Assembly: GCA_035547695.1 (NCBI GenBank)
Contig: DASZUK010000041.1
Span: 1 to 64,000 of the forward strand
Source of the DNA: DASZUK01 sp035547695
Lineage (GTDB): Bacteria > Actinomycetota > Acidimicrobiia > Acidimicrobiales > RAAP-2
Length of the DNA stretch: 64,000 bases
Direction: 5' to 3'
This document shows positions 32,370 to 40,388 of this stretch, one piece after another. The notes under the pieces are model-generated. The model saw only the letters and a program-made list of their open reading frames with translations, ran no database searches and was not told the DNA's origin. The translations under genes and the position numbers were made by a program. Position 1 is the stretch's first letter, and each line of letters begins with the position of its first letter.

Positions 32370-33617
32370 TCACCGGGCCGGCCCGGCGTCGGTCAGCGAC
32401 AGCCCGTAGAGGTCCGCGGCGTTCTTGTACAGCACCTTGGCCCGCGTCGCCGCCGACACCCGGTCCAGGCCGTGCAGCGCCTCGTCGATGGCCCCGCCCA
32501 TCAGGCAGGTCGGGTGGGGGAAGTCGGTCTCGAACAGGATCCGGTCCACCCCGACGCGCTCGAGGTCGTGGTCGGTCACGTCCTCGAACCAGTACGTGCA
32601 GTACACCTGCCGGCGGAAGTACTCGCTGGGCAGCATGGTGAACTCGGGATGGGCCTTGAACACGTCGTACTGCTTGAAGTGGTAGTCGAGGGACTCGAGG
32701 CAGAAGGCGATCCACCCCACCCCGCTCTCGACGTTCACGAACTCGAGGTCGGGGAACCGGGCCAGGATGCCGGACATCAGCAGGTCGCCGAGCACGTGGG
32801 CGTTGTCGAAGAACACCCCGGTGGCCGCCCGGACGCCCATGGGCAGCGCCCCGAAGGTCTCCCGTCGCTCCGGGTTCGAGTGCGCCGAGATGTCGCCGCC
32901 ACCGACGTGGAAGCTGATCGACAACCCGTTCGCCTGGGCGGCGGCCCACAGCGGGTCCCAGTGCCGGTCGGCCAGGTTCGGCTGGCCGTGCACCTGGGGG
33001 GCCCCGGTGGTGATGACCCCCTTGAAGCCGAGGGGGGCACACCGTTCGATCTCGGCCACCGCCGCCGGCACGTCCCAGTACGGGATGGACACCAGCCCCA
33101 CGTACCGCTCCGGCGCCACGGCGATCCAGTCGGCCACGAAGTCGTTGTAGGCCCGCACCAGGTCCCGGCGGTACTCTTCGACGTCGTCGACGGCCGCGGC
33201 GTCGGTCGGGGTGTGCAGCCCGAACCCCTGGTGGCCGGTCCGGCCCCCGGAGTGCATGCGGGGGGTGACGAACAGGCCGACGTCGGGGTACAGGACGGCC
33301 ACGTTGATCCCGTACTCGTCCATCACCTTCACCCGGGCCGCCGAGTCGTAGGCCGACGGGTGGATGTCGTCGTAGACCTTCGGCAGGTCGTAGCCGTGGA
33401 CCCGCGCCGGGGCCCCGCCAGGGCCCCGGGTCACGCAGGTGTGGCCCACCGAGGCCAGCCGGGTGCCACCGGCGAACCAGTACTCCCCGGCCATCTCGTC
33501 GTCGTACCGGACGTGGGGGACCAGGTCGCCCCAGCGGGTGGCCGACATCCGTTCGGTCCAGGTGTCCCGGGGCTCGATGATGTGGACGTCCGCGTCCACC
33601 ACGGTTTCGGCCGGCAC
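32370..33617 (-). CDS. Amidohydrolase-2 family hydrolase
   Basis: 415-aa TIM-barrel hydrolase. VVDADVHIIEPRDTWTERMS opens it (Asp-Val-His), then AYNDFVADWIAVAPERYVGL, GLSISFHVGGGDIS (barrel His), FVNVESGVGWIAFCLESLDY and ILFETDFPHPTC. It resembles the gene at 27204-28388 more than its own neighbour at 31132, so the pair is not a recent tandem duplicate. The GTG has AAGGAG 8 nt upstream. First gene of the two-hydrolase-CaiB operon. Confidence 0.87.
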   Translation of the reverse strand: MPAETVVDADVHIIEPRDTWTERMSATRWGDLVPHVRYDDEMAGEYWFAGGTRLASVGHTCVTRGPGGAPARVHGYDLPKVYDDIHPSAYDSAARVKVMDEYGINVAVLYPDVGLFVTPRMHSGGRTGHQGFGLHTPTDAAAVDDVEEYRRDLVRAYNDFVADWIAVAPERYVGLVSIPYWDVPAAVAEIERCAPLGFKGVITTGAPQVHGQPNLADRHWDPLWAAAQANGLSISFHVGGGDISAHSNPERRETFGALPMGVRAATGVFFDNAHVLGDLLMSGILARFPDLEFVNVESGVGWIAFCLESLDYHFKQYDVFKAHPEFTMLPSEYFRRQVYCTYWFEDVTDHDLERVGVDRILFETDFPHPTCLMGGAIDEALHGLDRVSAATRAKVLYKNAADLYGLSLTDAGPAR

Positions 33618-33668
33618 GCTCCCACTCCTTCCCGCGGCCCCCTCGGGCCGCTCCGACTCCGAAAGAAA

Positions 33669-33690
33669 GTAAACTAATCTACCTATTTAG
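33669..33690. promoter_or_regulatory. AT-rich promoter island upstream of the hydrolase-CaiB operon
   Basis: GTAAACTAATCTACC then TATTTAG, about 52 bp before the operon's GTG on the minus strand. It holds AAACTAATCTA, a match to the recurring core. Confidence 0.5.
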
Positions 33691-33735
33691 TCAAGTGGGG
33701 TGGCGGCCAGTACGTCCGCACCGGGATGCGGGATG

Positions 33736-34683
33736 TCAGTACGACAGCACCGGGACGTCGGGGTACTCCCCCACCGCCAGCCCGAACGCCTGGGCGCTCC
33801 GGAGCAGATCGAGGCTCTCGCGGACGTGGGCGTAGTCCACCATCTCGCCGTCCAACTGCACCGCCGCGTCCCCCCGCTCGACGGCGGACGCCATGGCCAC
33901 CATCACCGCCCGGGCCCGGTCGATCTCGGCGGCCGACGGCGAGAAGACCTCGTTGTGGACCGGCACGTGGCTCGGGTGGATCGACATCGACCCGGTGGCA
34001 CCCAGCGCCTTCGACCGTTCGGCCAGTTCCCGGACCAGGCCCAGGTCGCCGATCGTGGTGGTCATGCCGCCGGTCATCTGGTGCACCCCGGCCGCCCGTG
34101 CCTCCAGGCCGGCCCGGCCGTTGACCAGCACCGTCTCCTCCCCGAGCCCCCCGGAGAGGTGGACGCCCATCGCCCTGGTCTGGTCCCCGGGCACCGCCAG
34201 GACGGCAGAGGTGGTCCGGACCACCCGCTCCGACGCCCGGCAGATGTCGAAATGGCGGTACATCGACAGCGCCGTCTCGCACAGCGGGAAGATCTCCACC
34301 CGGCCCAGCTCGATCCCCCGCTGGCACTCGAGTTCCTCCAGCAGGCGGTCGAGGGCCACCACGTCGTCGACGTCCTCCACCTTGGGCAGGAGCACCCCGT
34401 CCAGCCCCGGCCGGACCACCGCCGTCAGGTCGGCCAGCGTCTGGCCCGTGTGCCAGCCGTTGATCCGCACGAACCGGCCGAACGGCTCACCGGCCAGCTC
34501 GGCCAGCCCGGTCTCGGTGGCGGCCCGGGCGGCCGGCTTCTCGCCGATCGGCACCGCGTCCTCCAGGTCGTAGATGTAGGCGTCGGCGCCGTACCGCGGC
34601 GCCTTGCGGATCCAGTCCAACTTGTGGCCGGGGACGTACAGCATCGAGCGGTACGGCCGGGCCGATCGGAACGGTTGCCTCAC
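33736..34683 (-). CDS. CitE/HpcH-type aldolase or lyase
   Basis: 315-aa HpcH/HpaI aldolase/citrate lyase beta-like TIM barrel, cleaving or making CoA esters or C4-C6 acids with a Mg ion. SMLYVPGHKLDWIRKAPRYG, ADAYIYDLEDAVPIGEK (metal Glu/Asp), RFVRINGWHT, GVLLPKVEDVDDVVAL, IFPLCETALSMYRH and SMSIHPSHVPVHNEVFSPS are all present. The GTG at 34683 is chosen because AGGAGGT lies 5 nt before it. It stands alone, divergent from an SDR. Similar proteins cleave citramalyl- or malyl-CoA or act as thioesterases. Confidence 0.9.
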   Translation of the reverse strand: MRQPFRSARPYRSMLYVPGHKLDWIRKAPRYGADAYIYDLEDAVPIGEKPAARAATETGLAELAGEPFGRFVRINGWHTGQTLADLTAVVRPGLDGVLLPKVEDVDDVVALDRLLEELECQRGIELGRVEIFPLCETALSMYRHFDICRASERVVRTTSAVLAVPGDQTRAMGVHLSGGLGEETVLVNGRAGLEARAAGVHQMTGGMTTTIGDLGLVRELAERSKALGATGSMSIHPSHVPVHNEVFSPSAAEIDRARAVMVAMASAVERGDAAVQLDGEMVDYAHVRESLDLLRSAQAFGLAVGEYPDVPVLSY

Positions 34684-34762
34684 CGGACCTCCTGGTGCTC
34701 CCGCGCTGGTGGTTCCTGCTTTGGCGGCCGGCCCTGGTGGCCTGCGCACCGTCGCCCCAACG

Positions 34763-34782
34763 TAGTACATTGATTTAGTGCA
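34763..34782. promoter_or_regulatory. AT-rich island between CitE-like and SDR genes
   Basis: TAGTACATTGATTTAGTGCA is an AT-rich, partly self-complementary 20-mer in the 129-bp divergent region. It fits the recurring core poorly. Confidence 0.35.
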
Positions 34783-34812
34783 TTCTCTCTGGCGTGGCAC
34801 CCCGGCGGCGCT

Positions 34813-35556
34813 ATGACCTGCCTGGTGACGGGCGCCGGGTCCGGGATCGGCCGCACGGTGGCCCTGCTCCTGGCCGCCCGCCAGCCGGTCGCCGTGGTCG
34901 ACGTCGACCCGGGGCGGCTGGCCGAGACGGCCGGGCTGGTCCGGGAGCAGGGTGGCCGGTGCGTGGCGGTGCCCTCCGACGTCCGTGACGTCGCTGCCTG
35001 CGAACGGGCGGTCGAGGAGGCCCTCGTCCTGGGTCCCCTCACCGACCTGGTCTGCGCCGCCGGCACCATCCGCGGCGACGGCCCGCTCACCGAGACCACG
35101 GCCGAGGTGTGGCACGACCTGCTGGCGGTGAACCTGGTGGGCACGGCCAACGTCGTCCGGGCCGCCCTCCCGGCCATGATGGCGTCCGGTGGGGGCGACG
35201 TGGTGCTGGTGAGCTCCATCGGGGCCGTCCGGGGTCGACGGTGGACGTCGGCCTACGCCGCCAGCAAGGCCGGGGTCCTCGGTCTGGCCACCTCCCTGGT
35301 GGCCGACTACGCCGACCGCGGCATCCGGACCAACTGCGTCTGCCCCGGGGCGACGGCCACCCCGATGGTGGCCCGGCCGGGCCGGCCGGACGTCCCCGAG
35401 CTCAATGCCGCCGGCCGCCTGGCCACGCCGGCCGAGGTGGCCAACGTGATCGTCTGGCTCACCGAGGAGGCGTCCGACTGGGTCGTCGGCGCGGTGGTCC
35501 CGGCCGACGGTGGCGAGACGGCCGTGGCCGCCGGCACCTTCAACTGGGCCAGTTGA
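34813..35556 (+). CDS. Short-chain dehydrogenase/reductase (SDR)
   Basis: 247-aa SDR. CLVTGAGSGIGRTVALLLAA is the nucleotide motif, VVDVDPGRL gives an Asp favouring NAD, and the usual NNAG appears as CAAGTIRG. Catalytic Ser in LVSSIGAVRG, YAASKAGV (YxxxK), and GAVVPADGGETA at the end. It overlaps the convergent crotonase by 17 bp at its 3' end. The ATG has only GGCGGCG nearby, a poor ribosome site, and no better start exists. Substrate unknown. Confidence 0.86.
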   Translation: MTCLVTGAGSGIGRTVALLLAARQPVAVVDVDPGRLAETAGLVREQGGRCVAVPSDVRDVAACERAVEEALVLGPLTDLVCAAGTIRGDGPLTETTAEVWHDLLAVNLVGTANVVRAALPAMMASGGGDVVLVSSIGAVRGRRWTSAYAASKAGVLGLATSLVADYADRGIRTNCVCPGATATPMVARPGRPDVPELNAAGRLATPAEVANVIVWLTEEASDWVVGAVVPADGGETAVAAGTFNWAS

Positions 35557-36313
35557 GCCGGCGCGCCAACGACGCCCCCAGCTCGGGGGTGAGGAAGGAC
35601 TCGCTCTCGGCGGCCGAGGCGAAGTAGCCGACCTCCCCCATCACCCGCCGCAGGTGAAGGTTGAACGCCCGCTTGGTGTCCTGGACCGCCGCCGGCGGGA
35701 GCTCGGCCGCCCGGGCGGCCAGGGCCAACCCCTCCTCCTCGACCCGGCCGTCCGCCACGACCCTGGTGGCCAGCCCGATCTCGGCCGCTCGGGCGGCCGA
35801 GATCGGCTCGCCGAAGAGCACGAGGTCCTTGGCCCGGAGCAGCCCCACCAGAAGGGGCCAGAAGGCGGGGCCGCCGTCCCCGGCCACCAGGCCGGCGGCC
35901 ACGTGGGTGTCGGCGAAGTAGGCGGACTCGGCCATCACCACGGCGTCGCTCAGCAGGGCGAGGTTGCAGCCGATCCCCACCGCCGGGCCGTTCACCGCCG
36001 CCACGACGGGCAGGTGGAACCCGATCAGGGCCTCCAGCAGGCTGTGCACCGCCCGGAGCGTCCGGCGCCGATGCTCGTGGTCCTCCCGGTTCCGGACCAG
36101 GTTGCCGATGTCGCCCCCCACCGAGAAGTCGCTCCCTCTGCCGGTCAGCAGGACGGCCCGCGCCCCCTCGTCGTCGGCGATCCGGGTCCACACGGCGGTC
36201 AGCGCGGCCCGCAGCTCCGGGTCGATGGCGTTCCGCTGCTCGGGGCGGTTGAGCCGCAGCACCCGGACGGCGCCGGCCGCCTCCACCTCGAGGGAGCCAG
36301 GGAGGTCGTACAT
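35540..36313 (-). CDS. Enoyl-CoA hydratase/isomerase (crotonase)
   Basis: 257-aa crotonase. RVLRLNRPEQRNAIDPELRA, GSDFSVGGDIGNL (first oxyanion hole) and VAAVNGPAVGIGCNLALLSD (second oxyanion hole) are clear. FADTHVAAGLVAGDGGPAFW leads to the hydratase-type core. Its ATG overlaps the DUF4387 stop by one base (TGATG), so it is the last gene of the AtuA-DUF4387 operon. Likely hydrates an enoyl-CoA of the same pathway; isomerase or hydrolase activity is possible. Confidence 0.88.
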   Translation of the reverse strand: MYDLPGSLEVEAAGAVRVLRLNRPEQRNAIDPELRAALTAVWTRIADDEGARAVLLTGRGSDFSVGGDIGNLVRNREDHEHRRRTLRAVHSLLEALIGFHLPVVAAVNGPAVGIGCNLALLSDAVVMAESAYFADTHVAAGLVAGDGGPAFWPLLVGLLRAKDLVLFGEPISAARAAEIGLATRVVADGRVEEEGLALAARAAELPPAAVQDTKRAFNLHLRRVMGEVGYFASAAESESFLTPELGASLARRLNWPS

Positions 36314-36657
36314 CACGTGCCGGTGACGTGCGCCGTGCCCCGACCGACGCCTTCGACCGACAGGGACAGCAGCGGGACGAACATCTGCCCCCCGCACACG
36401 TCGGTGTCGTCGGGGTCCCCGCCCGGCAGGCGACGCGGCAGGCTCACCTTGGCCGCCGACACACTGTCGACGAAGTAGACGGACACCGCCTCGGGGTCGA
36501 GGTCGTAACGGGGGGCCACCGTCTCGGGACGGAGCTGCCCGCCGTCCCGCACCTGCCGGTAGTCGTCGGCCGAGTCGAAGAAGATGTCGATGGTGACGGT
36601 GAACGGGCCGGCGTTCTTGGACCGGAAGCTGGCCACGGTGGCGATGGGCCGGCTCAC
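36313..36657 (-). CDS. DUF4387 (AtuA-associated) protein, module 1
   Basis: 114-aa protein of the DUF4387 family. IATVASFRSKNAGPFTVTID then IFFDSADDYRQVRDGGQLRP and VSLPRRLPGGDPDDTDVCGG fit the family, as does the AAKVSLPRRLP stretch. Such proteins sit next to AtuA (DUF1446) and are probably its small subunit; no catalytic function is known. The GTG overlaps the AtuA stop by 4 bp. A paralogue is found at 55942-56331. Confidence 0.85.
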   Translation of the reverse strand: MSRPIATVASFRSKNAGPFTVTIDIFFDSADDYRQVRDGGQLRPETVAPRYDLDPEAVSVYFVDSVSAAKVSLPRRLPGGDPDDTDVCGGQMFVPLLSLSVEGVGRGTAHVTGT

Positions 36658-38006
36658 AGGTCCTCCCACTCGATCCGACAGGTGTCCAGGGGGTCGTCCA
36701 CCTCCATGGCGTGGTGGACGTTGAAGCGGTAGAGCTCGCCCCGGTCGACCACCGGCGGGCTGAGGGGCCAGGCCAGGTTGACGAACCCCTTCCATCGCCG
36801 GCTCGGGTGGTGGACGGCGGTGTGCCAGAAGTTGGCGGCGTGGGCGTGGGCCAGCTCCGGGTCGGCGGCGACCGCGGTGGCCATCAGCAGGACTTCCGAC
36901 GGCGGGGCCGCCGGCCGGGGGGTGAGCGGCCCGAGGGTGCCGTCGTACCCGTAGGAGCGGACGGTCAGGGTGACCTGCTCGTCCACCCCCTCGCCGTACA
37001 CCGCCCTCGTCCGTTCCCACACCGCCTCGACCATCTCCCTCCGCCAGTGGTCGAAGTCGGTGAGCATCACCGGATCGGCAATGGAGACCAGGGCGATGCT
37101 CTGGTACCCCGCCTTCTCGACCCCCTCCAGCTTGAGCGTGTACCGGTCGGCCGGCTCCCAGCGGCACCCCTCCACCCGGACCCGACTCGGGCCGATCGGG
37201 AGGTAGCGGACCTCCTCCATGTCGAGGACACCGCCGGGCTCGATGCGGCGGAACGGGTCCGCCTGCTCGTAGAGCTGCTGGCGGCCGAGGCTGGCGGGCG
37301 TCACCCCGGCACCGTCGAACCCGTAGACCGTGAACCCGTCCTCGTCGACGTCGAACCCGAGGACCCCGCTCCCCGGCGGGTCGGCGGCGGCGGCGCCGCA
37401 CTCGGCGATGCGGGCGGCGCCGTAGCTCTGGGCCCAGGGCACGCCGGCGGCGGCCGGCATGGCCGCGTAGATGGACGTGTCGCTCGCCCGGCCGGCGATG
37501 ACGACGTCCGCTCCCCCCTCCAGCACCGCCTGGAACGGCTCGGGGCCGAGCACCTGGACGATCCGCTCGCTCCCCAGGATCCGCTCCCGGTCGTACGGCG
37601 GGGCGTCCCGCAACGGCCGCAGCCGGCCGGCCCGCTGGTGCTCCACGACCAGCTCCGGGCTCACCTCGGCGTAGATCCGGGCCATCCGGCCGTGCAGCCC
37701 GGCGGCGGCGAACGCCTCCCGCACCATCCCGGCGAACAGGTCCACCCCCCAGTCGGACCCCCCTCCGGCGGCCGACCCGGTGACGAAGGGGACCCGGTGG
37801 GCCGTGGTGACCGGGAACAGCAGGCGGAAGTCCCGGCGGTAGTTCTCCGGGGGGAACATGGTCCCCTGGTTGGCCAGCATGTACGGGCCGACGTCGTTGC
37901 TGCCGGAGTCGGCGCCGACGAACCGCACCCCGGCGCCGCAGGCCTCCTCCACCCCGCCGAGCTCCGACCCCTTCCCGACGTTGATGCTGGCATAGCGGAA
38001 CGTCAC
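36654..38006 (-). CDS. AtuA-like (DUF1446) protein, module 1
   Basis: 450-aa protein of the DUF1446 family, named after AtuA of the acyclic-terpene pathway of Pseudomonas, whose reaction is not defined. VGKGSELGGVEEACGAGVRF, VGADSGSNDVGPYMLANQGT, FVTGSAAGGGSDWGVDLFAG, DVVIAGRASDTSIYAAMPAA and ARIAECGAA appear in order; LYRFNVHHAMEVDDPLDTCR closes it. The GTG overlaps the isochorismatase-like gene stop and its own stop overlaps DUF4387. The operon also has a crotonase, so the substrate is probably a CoA ester or its acid. Confidence 0.87.
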   Translation of the reverse strand: MTFRYASINVGKGSELGGVEEACGAGVRFVGADSGSNDVGPYMLANQGTMFPPENYRRDFRLLFPVTTAHRVPFVTGSAAGGGSDWGVDLFAGMVREAFAAAGLHGRMARIYAEVSPELVVEHQRAGRLRPLRDAPPYDRERILGSERIVQVLGPEPFQAVLEGGADVVIAGRASDTSIYAAMPAAAGVPWAQSYGAARIAECGAAAADPPGSGVLGFDVDEDGFTVYGFDGAGVTPASLGRQQLYEQADPFRRIEPGGVLDMEEVRYLPIGPSRVRVEGCRWEPADRYTLKLEGVEKAGYQSIALVSIADPVMLTDFDHWRREMVEAVWERTRAVYGEGVDEQVTLTVRSYGYDGTLGPLTPRPAAPPSEVLLMATAVAADPELAHAHAANFWHTAVHHPSRRWKGFVNLAWPLSPPVVDRGELYRFNVHHAMEVDDPLDTCRIEWEDL

Positions 38007-38479
38007 GCCGGGGACCCCGCGTCGCCGTCCGCTCCGGCCTCCACGGTGTCGACCCACCGGGCACTGGTCAGGACGGCGGCCTGCGCCGGGAACACCTTCT
38101 CCAGCACCACCGACCCCACGTCCAGGGACCGGAGCACCACCTCCAGGTCGCTGCCGGTGAAGGCCCCGATGCGCTTCTTCACCACCACGACGTCGCCGGG
38201 CTCCGGGGCCACCGCCGGATGGATCGCCGACGTCGGGTCGTCGAGGCCGAGGCCGCCCGACGCCCGTAGGGGGGCGAACGCCCGGTTCCGCCGGCTGACC
38301 TCCGGCATGCCCGGGCGGAACCCCACCCGGACGTGGACCACGGGCACGCCCGCCGCCCGAGCGGCGGCGGCCGCACGGGCGATCGGTGCGAGCACCACCG
38401 TGGCGCCGGGGACGAACCGGTCGACCACGCCGACCTGGACGTCCATGATCAACAGCGCGGTATCCGCCACGGTTTTCAT
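38003..38479 (-). CDS. Isochorismatase-like cysteine hydrolase with an internal deletion
   Basis: About 158 aa; normal members are near 185-200. The start TALLIMDVQVGVVDRFVPGA (catalytic Asp) and GDVVVVKKRIGAFTGSDLEV (catalytic Lys) are intact, but LRSLDVGSVVL runs straight into EKVFPAQAAVLTSARWVD, which should follow about 45 residues later. The missing block holds the strand-helix with the nucleophile, so hydrolysis is not expected. The junction is at about 38100 and the frame stays open. Start is the ATG at 38479 or the GTG at 38488. It overlaps the AtuA-like gene by 4 bp. Confidence 0.78.
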   Translation of the reverse strand: MKTVADTALLIMDVQVGVVDRFVPGATVVLAPIARAAAAARAAGVPVVHVRVGFRPGMPEVSRRNRAFAPLRASGGLGLDDPTSAIHPAVAPEPGDVVVVKKRIGAFTGSDLEVVLRSLDVGSVVLEKVFPAQAAVLTSARWVDTVEAGADGDAGSPA

Positions 38480-38488
38480 GGATAGCAC

Positions 38489-38657
38489 CCGGGTTCTCGA
38501 CCGTCAAGGGACAATGGACGTCGGGAGGAAAGGTCGGTTGATCGGGCACGTTCGAGGAAAATCTTTGCTCCCGTCCAGGGCCCGACGTCGAAGATCGATC
38601 GCCTAAGATACGGGCCATGGCAGAACCGGTTGGCCCCCATACCCGAAAGATCGCACC
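38489..38657. other. Divergent promoter region of the AtuA operon 1 and the thioesterase
   Basis: No gene in these 169 bp. Less G+C-rich than the flanks. A possible plus-strand -10 TAAGAT lies near 38605. No clear copy of the recurring promoter core. Confidence 0.4.
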
Positions 38658-39080
38658 GTGAAGGACATGGACCGCTGGCTCGGTGACGGCGGCATGCCGG
38701 TCATCGGGATCGTCGGAGGGGCGTTCGACCGTTACGGGGTCGACGGCGAGGACCTCGGCTGGGCGGAGGGCACCTTCGCCCCCGGCGTCGCCGCCTGCAA
38801 CCCCCACGGCATCGTCCAGGCGGGGGTGCACGGGGTCCTGCTGGACGCCGCCATGAACTTCGCCATCAACGCCCCCCTGACCGGGCGCGACCGGACCCGG
38901 GCCACGCTGGAGATGAAGGTGGAGACCATGCGGCCGGCCCGCTCCGGGGAGACCTACCGGTTCCGGGGGGAGGTGGTCCGGATGGCCCGCCAGGTGGCCT
39001 ACGGGGAGGCGTGGGTGCGCGACCCCGACGGCGAGCTGGTCAGCCGGGCGACCGGGACGTTCCTGCTCTACCGGGAGTAG
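38658..39080 (+). CDS. Hotdog-fold thioesterase (PaaI-like)
   Basis: 140-aa hotdog thioesterase that would hydrolyse acyl-CoA. GFVxG-type contacts are replaced by GIVQAGVHGVLLDAAMNFAI, which carries the family hallmark (HGG/GV then D/E on the long helix). RATLEMKVETMRPARSGETY, then the typical E-V-V-R strand, and ATGTFLLYRE at the end. It starts with GTG at 38658 or ATG at 38667; ribosome site weak. Divergent from the AtuA module and convergent with an acyl-CoA dehydrogenase. May release CoA from stalled intermediates. Confidence 0.83.
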   Translation: MKDMDRWLGDGGMPVIGIVGGAFDRYGVDGEDLGWAEGTFAPGVAACNPHGIVQAGVHGVLLDAAMNFAINAPLTGRDRTRATLEMKVETMRPARSGETYRFRGEVVRMARQVAYGEAWVRDPDGELVSRATGTFLLYRE

Positions 39081-39107
39081 GTCGACCGCGGGCAGCGGCA
39101 CCCGGGG

Positions 39108-40289
39108 TCAGTCCCACCAGAGGTCCTTGTCCAGCACGCCCTTGGCGATGAGCCCGAGCTGTACCTGCGAGGTGCCCTCCACGATGGTCAACTGCCGGGC
39201 GTCCCGGTACCAGAGCTCGGTGGGATGGTCCTCCATATACCCGGCGGCCCCGAGCATCTGGACGGCCAGTCCCGACGTCCTGACGGCCAGTTCGGTGGCG
39301 AAGTATTTTGCCATAGAGAGGAATGGAACATGCTCGCGACCGAACTTTCCATTGTCGACCATCCAGGCTGCTCTATAGGTCAACAGCCGCGCCGCCTCTA
39401 TGTCGATCGCCGCCTTGGCGATCTCCCACTGTATTCCCTGGAAGTCGGCGATGGTCTGGCCAAAGGCGCTCCGCTGCTTCACGTACTCGGTGGCGTACAT
39501 GAGGGCGCCCTCGGCGAGGCCGATGCCACGGGCCGCCACGACGGGGCGCATGGCGTTCAACCCGAGCATGGCCAGCCGGAACCCGCCGACCCGACCGATC
39601 ACGTTCGCCGCCGGCACCTTCACGTCGTCCAGCACGAGCTCGCCGGTGTCCACCCCGCGGACCCCCATCTTGTGGTCCCTGCGCCCCACGCGCACGCCGT
39701 CCATCGAACGCTCCACGATGAAGGCGGTGATCGAATCGTGCGCCCGGCTCTGCGGGTCGCCGGTCTTGGCGAAGATGGTGTACCAGTCGGCCTGGGCCAC
39801 GCCGGACATCCAGCACTTCAGCCCGTTCAGCACCCAGCCGCCCGCATTGGCGGGATCGCTGTCCGGTACCGCCCGGGTCTGCATCCCGGCCACGTCGCTG
39901 CCGGCGCCGGGCTCGGACAGCCCGAACCCGGCCCGTAGCTCACCGGTGGCCAGCGGGGCCACGTACCGCTTCTGCTGTTGCTCGTCGCCGGCGATGAGCA
40001 CCGGTCCGGCCGGCAGCCGGGTGAGCAACAGCATCAGGGCGACGGTGTTCGAGTACTTGGCCACCTCCTCGATGGCGATGGCCAACCCCAGGGTTCCCGC
40101 CCCGGACCCGCCGAGCTCCTCGGGCAGGGCCAGGCCCAGCAGGTCGGCCTGGCGGAGGCCGTCGAAGACGTCCTCGGGGTACTCCCCGGTGCGGTCGATG
40201 TCACGGACCCGGGGAGCCACCTTCTCCTGGGCGAACCGCCGGACGGTGTCCCGCAGGGCGGCAAGCTCTGGTTGCAGTTCGAAATCCAC
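39108..40289 (-). CDS. Acyl-CoA dehydrogenase
   Basis: 393-aa classical acyl-CoA dehydrogenase (FAD, homotetramer). VRRFAQEKVAPRVRDIDRTG, FGLSEPGAGSDVAGMQTRA, LNGLKCWMSGVAQADWY, RSAFGQTIADFQGIQW and the C-terminal QLTIVEGTSQVQLGLIAKGV are typical; the catalytic base is the Glu of VEGTSQ (about residue 371). Start ATG, MDFELQPELAALRD. It is divergent from a crotonase gene. About 130 bp near 39301-39430 is markedly less G+C-rich than the rest of the gene. Chain-length preference cannot be read. Confidence 0.92.
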   Translation of the reverse strand: MDFELQPELAALRDTVRRFAQEKVAPRVRDIDRTGEYPEDVFDGLRQADLLGLALPEELGGSGAGTLGLAIAIEEVAKYSNTVALMLLLTRLPAGPVLIAGDEQQQKRYVAPLATGELRAGFGLSEPGAGSDVAGMQTRAVPDSDPANAGGWVLNGLKCWMSGVAQADWYTIFAKTGDPQSRAHDSITAFIVERSMDGVRVGRRDHKMGVRGVDTGELVLDDVKVPAANVIGRVGGFRLAMLGLNAMRPVVAARGIGLAEGALMYATEYVKQRSAFGQTIADFQGIQWEIAKAAIDIEAARLLTYRAAWMVDNGKFGREHVPFLSMAKYFATELAVRTSGLAVQMLGAAGYMEDHPTELWYRDARQLTIVEGTSQVQLGLIAKGVLDKDLWWD

Positions 40290-40321
40290 GGTCTCAGCTT
40301 ATCCGAGCGGCGACCAATACG

Positions 40322-40335
40322 CTAACCTAGTTTGA
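40322..40335. promoter_or_regulatory. AT-rich promoter island between dehydrogenase and crotonase
   Basis: CTAACCTAGTTTGA in a 99-bp divergent region, close to a TAAC-N3-GTTA palindrome. It would serve both genes. Confidence 0.5.
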
Positions 40336-40388
40336 TCTTAAAGGGTCGGCGCCTCCAAGGCGGTGCGGAGTGACCTGAGGAGGTGGCA

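Noticed and set aside
31132..33617. Recent tandem duplication of two amidohydrolases
   Set aside because: By eye each resembles a gene elsewhere in the window more than its neighbour, so the pair is older or came together by rearrangement.
36654..39101. 815-aa open frame on the minus strand
   Set aside because: Only the part from the GTG at 38006 is AtuA-like; the rest is antisense to the thioesterase and out of frame with the isochorismatase-like gene.
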